This document shows, piece after piece, positions 33,503 through 43,026 of a stretch of 64,000 nucleotides of DNA. Source of the DNA: Fluctibacter halophilus (GTDB taxonomy: Bacteria; Pseudomonadota; Gammaproteobacteria; Enterobacterales; Alteromonadaceae); NCBI RefSeq assembly GCF_020687825.1, contig NZ_JAJEWP010000001.1, positions 850,335 through 914,334 on the forward strand, read 5' to 3'. A program made the position numbers and the translations under genes. Positions within the stretch are counted from its first letter, which is position 1. The number at the start of each line of letters is the position of its first letter. The notes under the pieces were generated by a model, which made no database searches, was not told the DNA's origin, and was given only the letters and a program-made list of their open reading frames with translations.

Positions 33503-35568
33503 ATCAGACCGGCTTAACCGTCACCGCGGGTCGTCCCCATCCGATGGGGGCAACGCTGACTGCTACCGGGTGTAATTTTGCGGTCCATTGTCCGGATGCC
33601 GATGATGTGGTGCTTGACATTTTTCATGCTGATACCGAAGAACACTTACATCGGGTATCGCTGATCGCCAAGACCGGCAAAATCTGGCATGCCCATGTGG
33701 AAGGGATTCAAGCCGGTCAGTTGTACGGCTACCGAACCTTTGGTAAACAGCTCGCTGAAATGGGCTTGATATTTGATCCCGAAAAGCTGCTTATCGATCC
33801 GTACGCCAAATGCCTCAACCGCCCCCAGGTGTGGAGCCGGCGTCAATACCAGGGTGACAGTCAGTTCATGATGGCAAAGGCGCGCATCCTGCCTGTTGAA
33901 CCGGCGTTTTTTCAACACCCCAAACCCGAGATTGAACTGGCCGATACGGTGTTGTATGAAGCCCATGTCAAAGGACTTACTGCGCTACACCCGGATATTC
34001 CAGAGCCTTTGCGGGGCAAATACCTCGGCGTTTGTCATGCGTCGGTTATCGCCCACCTGGCGTCACTGGGTATCACCAGCATTCAGTTGATGCCTGTGAT
34101 GGCGTTTATGCCCGAACCTTACATTACCGAAAAAGGCCTGACCAACTACTGGGGCTACAACCCGGTGAACTTTTTCAGTCCAGATCCCCGTTATGCGATT
34201 GATGATCCGGTCGCCGAATTCCGCCAGATGGTTGATGTACTGCATGGCGCGGGCCTGGAGGTGATTCTGGATGTGGTATTCAATCATACCGCCGAAGGAG
34301 GTCGGGACGGACCGATGTTGTCGTTCAAAGGCTTCGACAACACGTCATTTTATCTGTTTGAGCGCAGCGAATACGGGGTGGTCAACTTCCACAATTACCT
34401 GAATAACTCTGGCTGCGGCAACAGTGTAAACACCGCTGCACCCTACGTGCTAAAGCTGGTGATGGATGCCCTGAGATACTGGGTGACGGACATGGGCGTC
34501 GATGGCTTTCGTTTTGATTTGGCCGCCAGTCTCGGACGGGATCCGTATGAATTTTCCAACATGGCCGGTTTTTTCCGTACCCTCAGACAAGACCCGGTGT
34601 TACAGCGGGTTAAACTGATCGCAGAGCCCTGGGACATTGGACATGGCGGTTACCGGTTGGGGCAATTTCCGTCCAATTGGGTCGAATGTAACGACAAATA
34701 CCGGGATACGGTGCGCGGTTTCTGGCGCGGAGATAAAGGTCTGGTGGGGGATTTTGCCACCCGACTGCTGGGTTCACGGGACATTTTTCCAAAAGGCAAC
34801 CGCAGTATTCACAGTTCCGTCAACAACGTGACTTATCACGATGGCTTTACCTTGCAGGATCTGGTCAGTTACCGGGAGCGTCACAATGAGGCCAATTTGG
34901 AGCAGAATCGCGACGGTCATAGTCACAACGTGTCGGACAATTACGGAGAAGAGGGCCCTACCCAGCATCATGGCACGCTGGTGTTGCGTGAAAAGCAAAA
35001 GCGTAATCTGTTTGTTACCCTGATGTTGTCGCAGGGGATCCCCCATGTACTGGGGGGGGATGAGCTGAGTCGCAGCCAGCAGGGCAACAACAACGCCTAT
35101 TGTCAGGACAATGAGATCAGTTGGCTAAACTGGACGTTAAACGAGCGTCAATCGGATTTCCTGACCTTCTGTCAGCAAGTGATCGGTTTGCGGCGCGCCA
35201 GCAAGTTGTTGCACCACATGTCGTTGGCAGATGATTGCTACACCCATGATTGCAACGTTGCACATATTCGTTGGTATCGGCCTGACGGCGCTACCAAGGG
35301 GCGGGAAGACTGGCAGGACCCCGATAATCAGGCCTTTGCGGTGGAAATCCTTGGCACTGCAGACGCTGCCGATGAGCACTGGTTTATCATCTTTAATGCC
35401 TTTGATCAGGACGTACGTTTTCACTTGCCGCAGGACACGCCGGATGGGTGGGAACTGTATCTGGATACCCGCTACGCCAAGGTTTCACTGCAACCGTCAA
35501 TCAAAGTCAGTGAGGTTTTCCTGCAGGCGTACCGGAGTGTGAGTGTTTTTCGTCGGGTGACTGGTTAA
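33499..35568 (+). CDS. glgX: Glycogen debranching enzyme GlgX
   Basis: GH13_11 isoamylase-type enzyme that hydrolyses short alpha-1,6 side chains. The CBM48-like N-terminal domain (GATLTATGCNFAVHCPDADDVVLDIF) leads into the barrel; VDGFRFDLAASLGRDP carries the nucleophile, LIAEPWDIGHGGY the acid/base and NNVTYHDGFTLQDLVSY the third aspartate. The length is 689 residues (E. coli 657). The start is GTG at 33499, overlapping the glgB stop in GTGA. MalQ, GlgB and GlgX together can interconvert maltodextrins and branched glucans. Confidence 0.96.
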   Translation: MNQTGLTVTAGRPHPMGATLTATGCNFAVHCPDADDVVLDIFHADTEEHLHRVSLIAKTGKIWHAHVEGIQAGQLYGYRTFGKQLAEMGLIFDPEKLLIDPYAKCLNRPQVWSRRQYQGDSQFMMAKARILPVEPAFFQHPKPEIELADTVLYEAHVKGLTALHPDIPEPLRGKYLGVCHASVIAHLASLGITSIQLMPVMAFMPEPYITEKGLTNYWGYNPVNFFSPDPRYAIDDPVAEFRQMVDVLHGAGLEVILDVVFNHTAEGGRDGPMLSFKGFDNTSFYLFERSEYGVVNFHNYLNNSGCGNSVNTAAPYVLKLVMDALRYWVTDMGVDGFRFDLAASLGRDPYEFSNMAGFFRTLRQDPVLQRVKLIAEPWDIGHGGYRLGQFPSNWVECNDKYRDTVRGFWRGDKGLVGDFATRLLGSRDIFPKGNRSIHSSVNNVTYHDGFTLQDLVSYRERHNEANLEQNRDGHSHNVSDNYGEEGPTQHHGTLVLREKQKRNLFVTLMLSQGIPHVLGGDELSRSQQGNNNAYCQDNEISWLNWTLNERQSDFLTFCQQVIGLRRASKLLHHMSLADDCYTHDCNVAHIRWYRPDGATKGREDWQDPDNQAFAVEILGTADAADEHWFIIFNAFDQDVRFHLPQDTPDGWELYLDTRYAKVSLQPSIKVSEVFLQAYRSVSVFRRVTG

Positions 35569-35626
35569 TCGTCACTGAGCGTGTATAATCGCGCCCGACT
35601 TTCAATTGCAGACAGCGAGATGGCAA

Positions 35627-37159
35627 ATGACGAGCAACGAAGCATTGTGCGACATTGGTTTCATTGGTTTGGGGGTGATGGGCAAGAACCTGGTCCTCAA
35701 TCTGGCAGACAATGGATACAGGATAGCGTGTTTCGACCTCGACAAAGACAAGATTGATGCCATCATCGCCCAGGATCGGGAAGAGCACGGTCAGGGCACA
35801 CCTCGCGTCGTGCCGTGTCGTTCTTACACCGAACTGTTGTCCAAGCTTAAAGCCCCTCATCTGATCATTTTATCTGTTCCTGCGGGTGAACCGGTCGACC
35901 ATGTGTGTCACCTGTTGATCGATGCAGGCATCAATGCCGATGACATTGTGGTGGATACCGGTAACAGCTTGTGGACTGACTCGGTTGAGCGGGAAGCAAA
36001 CTATAAAGGCAAGTTCATCTTCTTCTCCACCGCGGTGTCCGGTGGCGAAGTTGGCGCCCGTTTCGGGCCGTCGCTGATGCCTTCCGGCGACCCGTATGCC
36101 TGGACGCGTATTGAGCCTGTCATGCAGGCCATTGCGGCCAAGGTCGATCCGCAAACCGGATTGCCCATCGAATCCCATGTGCCCGGCAAACCGGTCACTG
36201 AAGGGGAGCCTTGTGCCACTTACATCGGTCCGGTGGGCTCGGGGCACTACGTCAAGATGGTGCACAACGGCATTGAATATGCCGACATGCAGTTGATCTG
36301 TGAAGCTTATCAAATCATGCGTGACGGCTTGGCCATGAGCCCGGCTGACATTGCGGCGACCTTTCGTCGCTGGAACGATGGCAAGCTCAACAGCTACCTG
36401 ATGGAGATCAGTGCCGAAGTGCTGGAGCAGACCGATGCGCAGACCGGCAAGCCGCTGGTGGATGTGATCCTCGATAAGGCGGGTCAGAAGGGCACCGGGT
36501 TGTGGACTGCAGTCAGTGCACTGCAGGTGGGTAGTCCGGCGCAAACCATCGCCCAGGCGGTGTTTGCCCGCAGTATCTCAAGCCTCAAATCCGAACGGGT
36601 CAAAGCAGCAACCCTGTTGACCGGTCCGGCCAAGCAGGCGGTCAGCGACAGTGAGCGAGAGGATGCCATCAACCAGTTGGAAGATGCCCTGTACTGCTCC
36701 AAGATCTGCGCCTATGCACAAGGCTTCCAGTTGATGGCGATGGCATCGAAAGAGCAGGGCTGGTCACTGGATTTTGCAGAAATTGCCAAAATCTGGCGCG
36801 CAGGTTGTATTATCCGCGCGGTCTTCCTGCAAAGCATTACCCAGGCTTACGAGAACGATGACAAACTCGAAAACCTGCTGTTAGACCCATTCTTTGCCCG
36901 GCAAATCGCACAATTGCAACAACATTGGCGTCAGGCAATTGCCCGCGCAACCATGCTGGGTATCCCCTGTGCCGCCATGTCGTCGGCACTGAATTACTAT
37001 GATTCTTACCGGGCCGACGTGTTACCGGCCAGCTTGCTGCAAGGACAACGGGATTATTTCGGTGCCCACACCTACGAGCGGGTCGATCAGCCGGCGGGCA
37101 AAAAATTCCATACTGAGTGGAGTCAGCCAGGACGACCGGAAGTGAAAATCAAACGCTGA
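35627..37159 (+). CDS. gnd: 6-phosphogluconate dehydrogenase, decarboxylating
   Basis: Oxidative pentose phosphate enzyme producing ribulose 5-phosphate, CO2 and NADPH. FIGLGVMGKNLVLNLADNGY is the NADP fold, VDTGNSLW and FFSTAVSGGEVGARFGPSLMPSG the substrate site, and GSGHYVKMVHNGIEYADMQL contains the catalytic lysine. It is 510 residues against 468 in E. coli; part of the excess is a segment around residues 170-195 (VDPQTGLPIESHVPGKPVTEG) before the catalytic block. The in-frame TTG at 35606 is less likely than ATG 35627. A TATAAT box at 35584 may be its own promoter. Confidence 0.95.
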   Translation: MTSNEALCDIGFIGLGVMGKNLVLNLADNGYRIACFDLDKDKIDAIIAQDREEHGQGTPRVVPCRSYTELLSKLKAPHLIILSVPAGEPVDHVCHLLIDAGINADDIVVDTGNSLWTDSVEREANYKGKFIFFSTAVSGGEVGARFGPSLMPSGDPYAWTRIEPVMQAIAAKVDPQTGLPIESHVPGKPVTEGEPCATYIGPVGSGHYVKMVHNGIEYADMQLICEAYQIMRDGLAMSPADIAATFRRWNDGKLNSYLMEISAEVLEQTDAQTGKPLVDVILDKAGQKGTGLWTAVSALQVGSPAQTIAQAVFARSISSLKSERVKAATLLTGPAKQAVSDSEREDAINQLEDALYCSKICAYAQGFQLMAMASKEQGWSLDFAEIAKIWRAGCIIRAVFLQSITQAYENDDKLENLLLDPFFARQIAQLQQHWRQAIARATMLGIPCAAMSSALNYYDSYRADVLPASLLQGQRDYFGAHTYERVDQPAGKKFHTEWSQPGRPEVKIKR

Positions 37160-37182
37160 TCATTGCACGTTACCACCTTTTT

Positions 37183-37207
37183 AAAGCGGCCCCCGGGTCG
37201 CTTTTTT
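37183..37207 (+). terminator. Terminator of gnd
   Basis: AAAGCG and CGCTTT pair around a GC-rich inner stem, followed by a T run, 24 bases after the gnd stop. Confidence 0.75.
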
Positions 37208-37255
37208 AATGCGCTTCTGCCAGACTCAACCCATCACGTGGAACAGGTTGAGCGA

Positions 37256-37645
37256 ATGATGAAACTGACGGAACAACAATGGCGGGAACGGCTCAGTGAT
37301 GAGGAATTTCGCGTCTGCCGCCAGAAGGGCACGGAATACCCCGGTAGCGGTGAACTCCTGCACACCACAAGCAAAGGGCGCTATTGTTGCAAATGCTGTG
37401 GTGCACACTTGTTTGACAGCGACACCAAGTTTGATGCCGGGTGTGGCTGGCCGTCTTTCTTTGCCCAGGCGGCTGCCAATAATGTGGTGTTTCAACCGGA
37501 TAACAGTCATGGCATGGAACGCACGGAAATCCTGTGTAAACACTGTGATGCGCATCTGGGGCATGTGTTCGAGGACGGTCCTGCACCCACAGGGCAGCGA
37601 TTCTGTGTGAATTCCGTGTCGTTGACCTTTGAAAATACGCCCTAG
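37256..37645 (+). CDS. msrB: Peptide-methionine (R)-S-oxide reductase
   Basis: Repairs the R form of oxidised methionine in proteins; cytosolic, 129 residues. Two CxxC pairs that bind structural zinc are in [11 protein letters not shown] and [13 protein letters not shown], and the catalytic cysteine is in [23 protein letters not shown] is the substrate site. The frame is open from 37163, upstream of a terminator, so the ATG at 37256 (or the next one at 37259) is the likely start. It stands alone between gnd and the long GAPDH gene. Confidence 0.95.
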   Translation: MMKLTEQQWRERLSDEEFRVCRQKGTEYPGSGELLHTTSKGRYCCKCCGAHLFDSDTKFDAGCGWPSFFAQAAANNVVFQPDNSHGMERTEILCKHCDAHLGHVFEDGPAPTGQRFCVNSVSLTFENTP

Positions 37646-37698
37646 GTCTGTTTTGTAGGCTTTACAGCTAAAAAATGACTTTTTTTGCTTTTTTTGTT

Positions 37699-37713
37699 TG
37701 AAATGAAGTTACA
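37699..37713. promoter_or_regulatory. HexR-like operator upstream of the long GAPDH gene
   Basis: TGAAATGAAGTTACA matches 12 of 15 consensus bases. It lies in the 308-base gap between msrB and the gene at 37954; a possible -10 (TAAAAT, 37736) follows. I saw nothing else in that gap. Confidence 0.5.
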
Positions 37714-37953
37714 GATTTTTGCGTTTAGACCCCTGTAAAATGGCTGCTTTGGGCCAATTTGTCGGGTGATGGACCAATTTGATGGAAAATTACTTTCAAA
37801 AATGAACCAAGGTGGTTCTTGCTCTGTCGGGGTGAAACTTTTCGACAATTTGGCCAATTAACAACCTTTCATTAGAATGGCGCGCGTTTTCGGTACTGTT
37901 GTGCCGGGTAACCATACTTTCGCCACATTATTTTGTCGTAAGGGCCAATCATC

Positions 37954-39402
37954 ATGAACCAACAATACGAGCAGGAATTGCAAGCCAGCTGGCAAGAACG
38001 CCAGGAATTTGCCGAACTGATGCAACCGCTTCTGGGTAAACTGTACCGTGATCAAGCGGTCGAAGTGTCTGTCTTCGGTCGTCCATTGCTGGGTGCCAGC
38101 ACGATTGAGATCATCAAGGCACACCGTACTGTTCGCTTGTACACCGGTAACAAACTGCGTTTGCGCGAGAGCTTCCCGCTGTTGGAAACACTGGCCGGTA
38201 TGAAACTGGCGCCAGCCCAGATTGATCTGGGTAAGTTGGCCTACAGCTATCACTACGAAGGCAAGTCCGAGAACATGGACATCGACACCTACCTGCGCGA
38301 AGCGCTGGGCGAGATCGTTGGCAGTGCCGACAACCATGCCCCGCAAGACGTGGTGTTGTACGGTTTTGGCCGTATCGGTCGTTTGTTGGCCCGTCTGCTG
38401 ATTGAGCGTCAGGGTAAAAGCAACAAATTGCGCCTTAAAGCCATCGTTGTGCGTGGCGGTAAAGAGGGTGATCTGGAAAAACGGGCCAGCCTGCTGCGTC
38501 GTGACTCTGTGCATGGGCCGTTTAACGGCAGCATCACCGTTGATCATGAACGCAATGCCATCAAAGCCAATGGCGCTTACATCCAGGTGATCTACGCCAA
38601 CGGTCCTGAGGAAGTCGATTACACCCAGTACGGTATCAACGATGCTATCGTGATTGATAACACCGGTATGTGGCGTGACCGCGATGGCCTGGGTCTGCAC
38701 CTTAAATCAAAGGGCGCTAAGAAAGCGATCCTGACCGCGCCCGGCAAAGGTGATGTGAAAAACATCGTATTCGGTGTTAACGATGCTGACATCCTGCCAG
38801 AAGACACGATTTTATCCGCCGCCAGCTGTACTACCAACGCCATTACTCCGGTACTGAAAGTGTTGGATGAAGAGTTTGGTATTGAGAACGGCCATGTTGA
38901 AACGGTTCACTCGTTTACCAACGACCAGAACCTGATCGACAACTTCCACAAAGCCGAACGCCGTGGACGCAGTGCGTCACTGAACATGGTGATCACAGAA
39001 ACCGGTGCTGCCAAAGCCGTGGCCAAAGCCTATCCCAAACTGGCGGGTAAGCTGACCGGTAACGCGATTCGGGTGCCCACACCGAACGTGTCCATGGCGA
39101 TTTTGAACCTGAACCTGGCGAAATCGACGGATCGTGAATCATTGAACGCCTTTTTGCGTGATGTGTCGCTGTTCTCAGGTCTGCAGCACCAAATCGAGTT
39201 CACTGCCTCAACCGAAATTGTATCTACCGACCTCGTAGGTACCCGTGCAACGTCGGTGATTGATTCACAGGCGACGATTGTGGCTGACAATCGGGTCACT
39301 TTGTACGTCTGGTATGACAACGAATTCGGCTACAGCTGTCAGGTAATGCGCTGTGTGCAGGCTATGGCGGGATTGACCTATCCCACCATTCCGGCAAAAT
39401 AA
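37954..39402 (+). CDS. gapB: Long glyceraldehyde-3-phosphate dehydrogenase (GapB-type, 482 residues)
   Basis: A GAPDH with an extra N-terminal domain of about 130 residues that I do not recognise, followed by a complete dehydrogenase: VVLYGFGRIGRLLARLL at about 134 is the dinucleotide fold, SAASCTTNAITPVLKVL has the catalytic cysteine (about 292), and YVWYDNEFGYSCQVMRCV ends the domain. Such long forms occur in Vibrio, Shewanella and relatives, where they are thought to work in gluconeogenesis or with NADP; the cofactor cannot be read with confidence here. The ATG at 37954 is preceded by a gap with a HexR-like site. A terminator follows. Confidence 0.9.
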   Translation: MNQQYEQELQASWQERQEFAELMQPLLGKLYRDQAVEVSVFGRPLLGASTIEIIKAHRTVRLYTGNKLRLRESFPLLETLAGMKLAPAQIDLGKLAYSYHYEGKSENMDIDTYLREALGEIVGSADNHAPQDVVLYGFGRIGRLLARLLIERQGKSNKLRLKAIVVRGGKEGDLEKRASLLRRDSVHGPFNGSITVDHERNAIKANGAYIQVIYANGPEEVDYTQYGINDAIVIDNTGMWRDRDGLGLHLKSKGAKKAILTAPGKGDVKNIVFGVNDADILPEDTILSAASCTTNAITPVLKVLDEEFGIENGHVETVHSFTNDQNLIDNFHKAERRGRSASLNMVITETGAAKAVAKAYPKLAGKLTGNAIRVPTPNVSMAILNLNLAKSTDRESLNAFLRDVSLFSGLQHQIEFTASTEIVSTDLVGTRATSVIDSQATIVADNRVTLYVWYDNEFGYSCQVMRCVQAMAGLTYPTIPAK

Positions 39403-39420
39403 GCCCAGTCTTCGTTACTT

Positions 39421-39446
39421 AAGCCCGCTGACGCGGGCTTTTTATT
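39421..39446 (+). terminator. Terminator of the long GAPDH gene
   Basis: AAGCCCGC-TGAC-GCGGGCTT followed by TTTATT. The next start codon (39447) touches its T run. Confidence 0.85.
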
Positions 39447-39980
39447 ATGTCTGAAAATTCTGAAACTGTTGTGCCCAAAACCCGCTGGCAACGCCTGAAA
39501 TGGTTGCGAGAGGGCCTGTTGTGGAGCGCATTGCTGTTCGCGATCATGGCCTGGCAAGGGCGGGATTTATTGCCGGACGACGGTACAGTGACGGTACCCC
39601 ATCGCGTACTGCCATCGTTACAGGGGGCGTTAATGCCGCTGCATCAATCAGGACAGCGAACGCTGGTGTACTTTTTTGCACCCTGGTGTCAGGTGTGTGC
39701 GGTCAGTATCGGTAGTCTGGAGTCAATGACCGACGAAGATATTCGCGTGGTGGCGGTGGCGTTGGATTTCCAGGCCATCGATGAAGTGCAACGGTTTGTG
39801 CGTCGTCATGAGGTACAGGTGCCGGTGTTGCTTGGTGATACCGCGTTAAGGCAGCAATTTGCGGTCAAAGGCTATCCCACTTATTACATCATCGATGGGC
39901 AAGGCAAAGTGGTTGCCGGTACCATGGGATACAGCACGGGGTGGGGCATGCAGTTACGAAATTATTTGTCGCGGGACTAA
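39447..39980 (+). CDS. Membrane-anchored thioredoxin-fold protein (TlpA/DsbE-like)
   Basis: A 177-residue protein with one membrane anchor at about residues 23-37 (EGLLWSALLFAIMAW) and a periplasmic thioredoxin fold. The redox motif is WCQVC in YFFAPWCQVCAVSIGSLESM, and the cis-proline region is KGYPTYYIIDGQGKVV. It resembles ScsD/TlpA-type disulfide oxidoreductases; the partner is unknown. The ATG directly follows the T run of the preceding terminator and has no Shine-Dalgarno sequence, unusual among these genes. An M14 carboxypeptidase gene follows 69 bases later. Confidence 0.85.
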   Translation: MSENSETVVPKTRWQRLKWLREGLLWSALLFAIMAWQGRDLLPDDGTVTVPHRVLPSLQGALMPLHQSGQRTLVYFFAPWCQVCAVSIGSLESMTDEDIRVVAVALDFQAIDEVQRFVRRHEVQVPVLLGDTALRQQFAVKGYPTYYIIDGQGKVVAGTMGYSTGWGMQLRNYLSRD

Positions 39981-40049
39981 AACTTGCTATGCGGAATGTG
40001 TTAGATTAGCGCGGTCAAATTCAACCCCCAAAAGGGGCAGGGAACAATA

Positions 40050-41177
40050 ATGAGAATTAGCAGTAACTTTGACAGCGGCAATATCGACGTCATCAAGGCG
40101 GATGCCGCCGACGATATTCAGCTACGTATTCGAAAAGACAATCAAAGCGACTTTTATCAGTGGTTTCATTTCCGTCTGGACACCATGCCTTTTGTGGCGC
40201 ATACCCTGACCATTGGTGATCTGAAAACCTCTGCCTACCCGGATGGCTGGGCCGATTATCAGGCCGTTGCGTCCTATGACCGGGACACCTGGTTCCGTGT
40301 TGATACCTCATTTGATGGCAGCAGTCTGACCATTGAGCATACGCCAGAACACGGCCAGGTCTATTACGCCTATTTTGCGCCATACAGTTATGAACGTCAT
40401 CTGGACCTGCTGGCCAGTGCTCAGGTTGAGGGGCTGAGTCACCTTGAACACCTGGGTGAAACCCTTGACGGTCGCGATATGTCACTGTTGGTGATTGGAC
40501 AACCCGAAGCCGGCAAAAAGGCCATTTGGATCACTGCTCGTCAGCACCCCGGTGAAACCATGGCTGAATGGTTGGTCGAAGGGCTGATCAATCGTCTGCT
40601 CGATCAGGACGACGGTGTCGCGCGTCGATTGCTGGAAAAAGCCGTGTTTTATATCGTACCGAACATGAACCCGGATGGCAGCGTGCGTGGTCATTTGCGT
40701 ACCAACGCGGCAGGGGTCAACCTCAATCGGGAATGGGCAACACCGAGCATGGAAAACAGCCCCGAGGTGTTCCTGGTGATGGAAAAAATGGCCAAAACCG
40801 GCGTTGATATGTACCTTGACGTGCACGGTGATGAAGCCTTGCCGTACAACTTTGTTGCGGGTTCAGAGGGTAATCCGGGCTATTCTGCGCGCATCCAGTC
40901 GTTGGAAGAGCGTTTCAAACAAGCCTTGATCAACACCACGCCAGAATTTCAGGATGAACACGGCTATCCCAAAGACAAGCCAGGTGAGGCGAACATGACC
41001 GTTGCCTCCAATGCGGTGGGGCAATTGTACGATTGTTTAGCCTATACCCTGGAAATGCCGTTTAAAGACAATGCATTGCTGCCTGACCCGCTATTCGGTT
41101 GGTCGCCGGCACGCTGTAAGCAGTTGGGTGAAGACGTATTGGTTGCTACTATGGCGGTGGTTGAAACATTGCGCTAA
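40050..41177 (+). CDS. M14-family zinc carboxypeptidase, cytosolic carboxypeptidase-like
   Basis: A 375-residue enzyme with an N-terminal beta domain (residues 1-120) and a carboxypeptidase domain, the arrangement of cytosolic carboxypeptidases (M14D). Zinc ligands appear in RQHPGETMAEW (His and Glu at about 166 and 169) and DVHGDE (about 259). PNMNPDGSVRGHLRTN and GVNLNREW bind substrate, and YTLEMPFKD near residue 337 carries the general-base glutamate. No signal peptide is seen, so it is cytosolic. Eukaryotic relatives remove glutamates from tubulin; bacterial substrates are unknown. The start has GGGA seven bases upstream. Confidence 0.9.
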   Translation: MRISSNFDSGNIDVIKADAADDIQLRIRKDNQSDFYQWFHFRLDTMPFVAHTLTIGDLKTSAYPDGWADYQAVASYDRDTWFRVDTSFDGSSLTIEHTPEHGQVYYAYFAPYSYERHLDLLASAQVEGLSHLEHLGETLDGRDMSLLVIGQPEAGKKAIWITARQHPGETMAEWLVEGLINRLLDQDDGVARRLLEKAVFYIVPNMNPDGSVRGHLRTNAAGVNLNREWATPSMENSPEVFLVMEKMAKTGVDMYLDVHGDEALPYNFVAGSEGNPGYSARIQSLEERFKQALINTTPEFQDEHGYPKDKPGEANMTVASNAVGQLYDCLAYTLEMPFKDNALLPDPLFGWSPARCKQLGEDVLVATMAVVETLR

Positions 41178-41219
41178 TCGTTCGCTGGGAATAAAAAAAC
41201 AACAATAAGGGGAATAACC

Positions 41220-42896
41220 TTGGAATCGTTACACAGCTTTCTGAACATGCTTGACGGCCATTTGGGCGGAGCCTTCTGGTTTCCGTATGTGCTGCTGGGC
41301 GTGGGTCTGTTTTTCACAATCTATCTGAAGTTTCCACAGGTTCGCTATTTCAAACACGCCTGGAAAGTGGTGACCGGTAAATACGATCGCAAAGGTGCGC
41401 CGGGTGATACTACCCACTTCAGGGCACTGGCAACGGCCTTGTCCGGCACGGTCGGTACGGGAAATATATCCGGGGTGGCGTTTGCCATTTACCTCGGTGG
41501 GCCTGCCGCACTGTTCTGGATGTGGGCAACGGCCTTTTTGGGCATGACCACCAAATTTGTTGAAGTGACCTTGTCGCACAAATACCGTGTGCAAACCGAA
41601 GACGGCACGATGGCTGGCGGTCCGATGTATTACATGGATCGTCGCTTGAACATGAAGTGGTTGGCTGTGGCGTTCGCCATTGCGACAGTGATCAGTTCAT
41701 TCGGAACCGGAAACCTGCCACAAAGTAACGGCATCGCCAGCAGTATCGAAGCCACGTTTGGTTTTGAGCCGTGGATTGTCGGCAGTGTGTTGGGTATCTT
41801 TCTGGCCCTGGTTATCCTCGGTGGTATCCAGCGAATTGCCGCAGTCACGTCCAAAATCGTTCCCTTTATGGCGGTGTTGTATGTGATTGGTGCCTTTGCG
41901 GTGATCTTCGCCAATCTGGAAAACATCGGTCCTGCGTTTGCCTCCATTGTTGGTGATATCTTTACCGGGTCGTCAGCGGCCGGCGGTTTCCTTGGCGCTA
42001 CCATCGCTTACGCGTTCAACCGTGGGGTCAACCGTGGCTTGTTCTCTAACGAAGCCGGTCAGGGTTCCGCGCCGATTGCTCACGCTGCCGCCAAGGCGGA
42101 TGAGCCAGTGTCCGAAGGGATGGTGTCGATCCTGGAACCGTTCATCGACACGATTATGATTTGTACCCTGACAGGCCTGGTGATTTTGTCATCTGGCGTA
42201 TGGCAGGAAAAGCACCAAAATACCTTCGAACGCGCCAGCCTGACCATCGTGGCCGGTGAATACCAGCAGGATGTCGATGCTGATCGCCACGCCCTGTTTG
42301 AATTCCTCAATGAAGTCGATGGACATTCAGTAGAACCGTTCAACGGTACCATTGAAGTGGTCAATGGCAAGGCGGTAAGTGACGGTTTCACCATAATTCA
42401 TGCCCGCTCTATTGCTGAAGACGTGCGCTTCAGTGTGGCCACTGAGGAAGATCCCTATACAGGTACACTTAAGATCACCCAGGGTAACCTGGAAAAAGAC
42501 AACATCGTTTTGTCCGGTAAGTCGCTGGTGCACTCGGCTGCATTGACCACCATTGCATTTACGCGCGGATTTTTCGGCGACTTCGGTCAGTATATTGTGT
42601 CGATAGGTTTGTTGTTGTTCGCGTTTTCAACGGCGATTGCCTGGTCTTACTACGGTGACCGTGCAATGACTTATCTGTTGGGTCCACGCTCGGTGATGCC
42701 GTATCGGGTTATCTATGTTGCCGGTTTTGTCTGGGCCAGCTTCTCTGATACTGAATTGGTGTGGGCGCTGGCCAGTGTGGCCATTGTGGTGATGACCCTG
42801 CCCAACCTGTTTGGCATCATGATGCTGCGCAAAGAAATGAAAGCATCCGTTGCGACCTATTGGGAAGACTTCCATAAGCAGCACCCCAAAGAGTAA
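41220..42896 (+). CDS. Sodium:alanine symporter (AGCS family) with an internal soluble insertion
   Basis: Sodium-coupled amino acid transporter of the inner membrane, 558 residues. [21 protein letters not shown] is the AGCS signature, and [19 protein letters not shown] the conserved loop. The normal helix after [11 protein letters not shown] is delayed by a polar segment of about 110 residues (329-440, nt 42204-42540) before [20 protein letters not shown]; most family members have only a short loop there. The start is TTG at 41220 with AAGGGG eight bases upstream, a strong site. It follows the carboxypeptidase by 42 bases, possibly peptide breakdown next to amino acid uptake. Confidence 0.92.
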   Translation: MESLHSFLNMLDGHLGGAFWFPYVLLGVGLFFTIYLKFPQVRYFKHAWKVVTGKYDRKGAPGDTTHFRALATALSGTVGTGNISGVAFAIYLGGPAALFWMWATAFLGMTTKFVEVTLSHKYRVQTEDGTMAGGPMYYMDRRLNMKWLAVAFAIATVISSFGTGNLPQSNGIASSIEATFGFEPWIVGSVLGIFLALVILGGIQRIAAVTSKIVPFMAVLYVIGAFAVIFANLENIGPAFASIVGDIFTGSSAAGGFLGATIAYAFNRGVNRGLFSNEAGQGSAPIAHAAAKADEPVSEGMVSILEPFIDTIMICTLTGLVILSSGVWQEKHQNTFERASLTIVAGEYQQDVDADRHALFEFLNEVDGHSVEPFNGTIEVVNGKAVSDGFTIIHARSIAEDVRFSVATEEDPYTGTLKITQGNLEKDNIVLSGKSLVHSAALTTIAFTRGFFGDFGQYIVSIGLLLFAFSTAIAWSYYGDRAMTYLLGPRSVMPYRVIYVAGFVWASFSDTELVWALASVAIVVMTLPNLFGIMMLRKEMKASVATYWEDFHKQHPKE

Positions 42897-42913
42897 AACA
42901 GCCTGTCAGATGT

Positions 42914-42940
42914 AAAAACGCGGCACTGGCCGCGTTTTTT
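42914..42940 (+). terminator. Terminator of the AGCS symporter gene
   Basis: ACGCGGC-ACTG-GCCGCGT within A and T runs, 17 bases after the stop. Confidence 0.88.
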
Positions 42941-43026
42941 GTGCCCTTGATAGGGCGTAGTGTGAACCGGGTGGCATTTTACGGTATAGTCCGCCCATGA
43001 TATCCACCAAAGCGAGGGAGTGAAGT

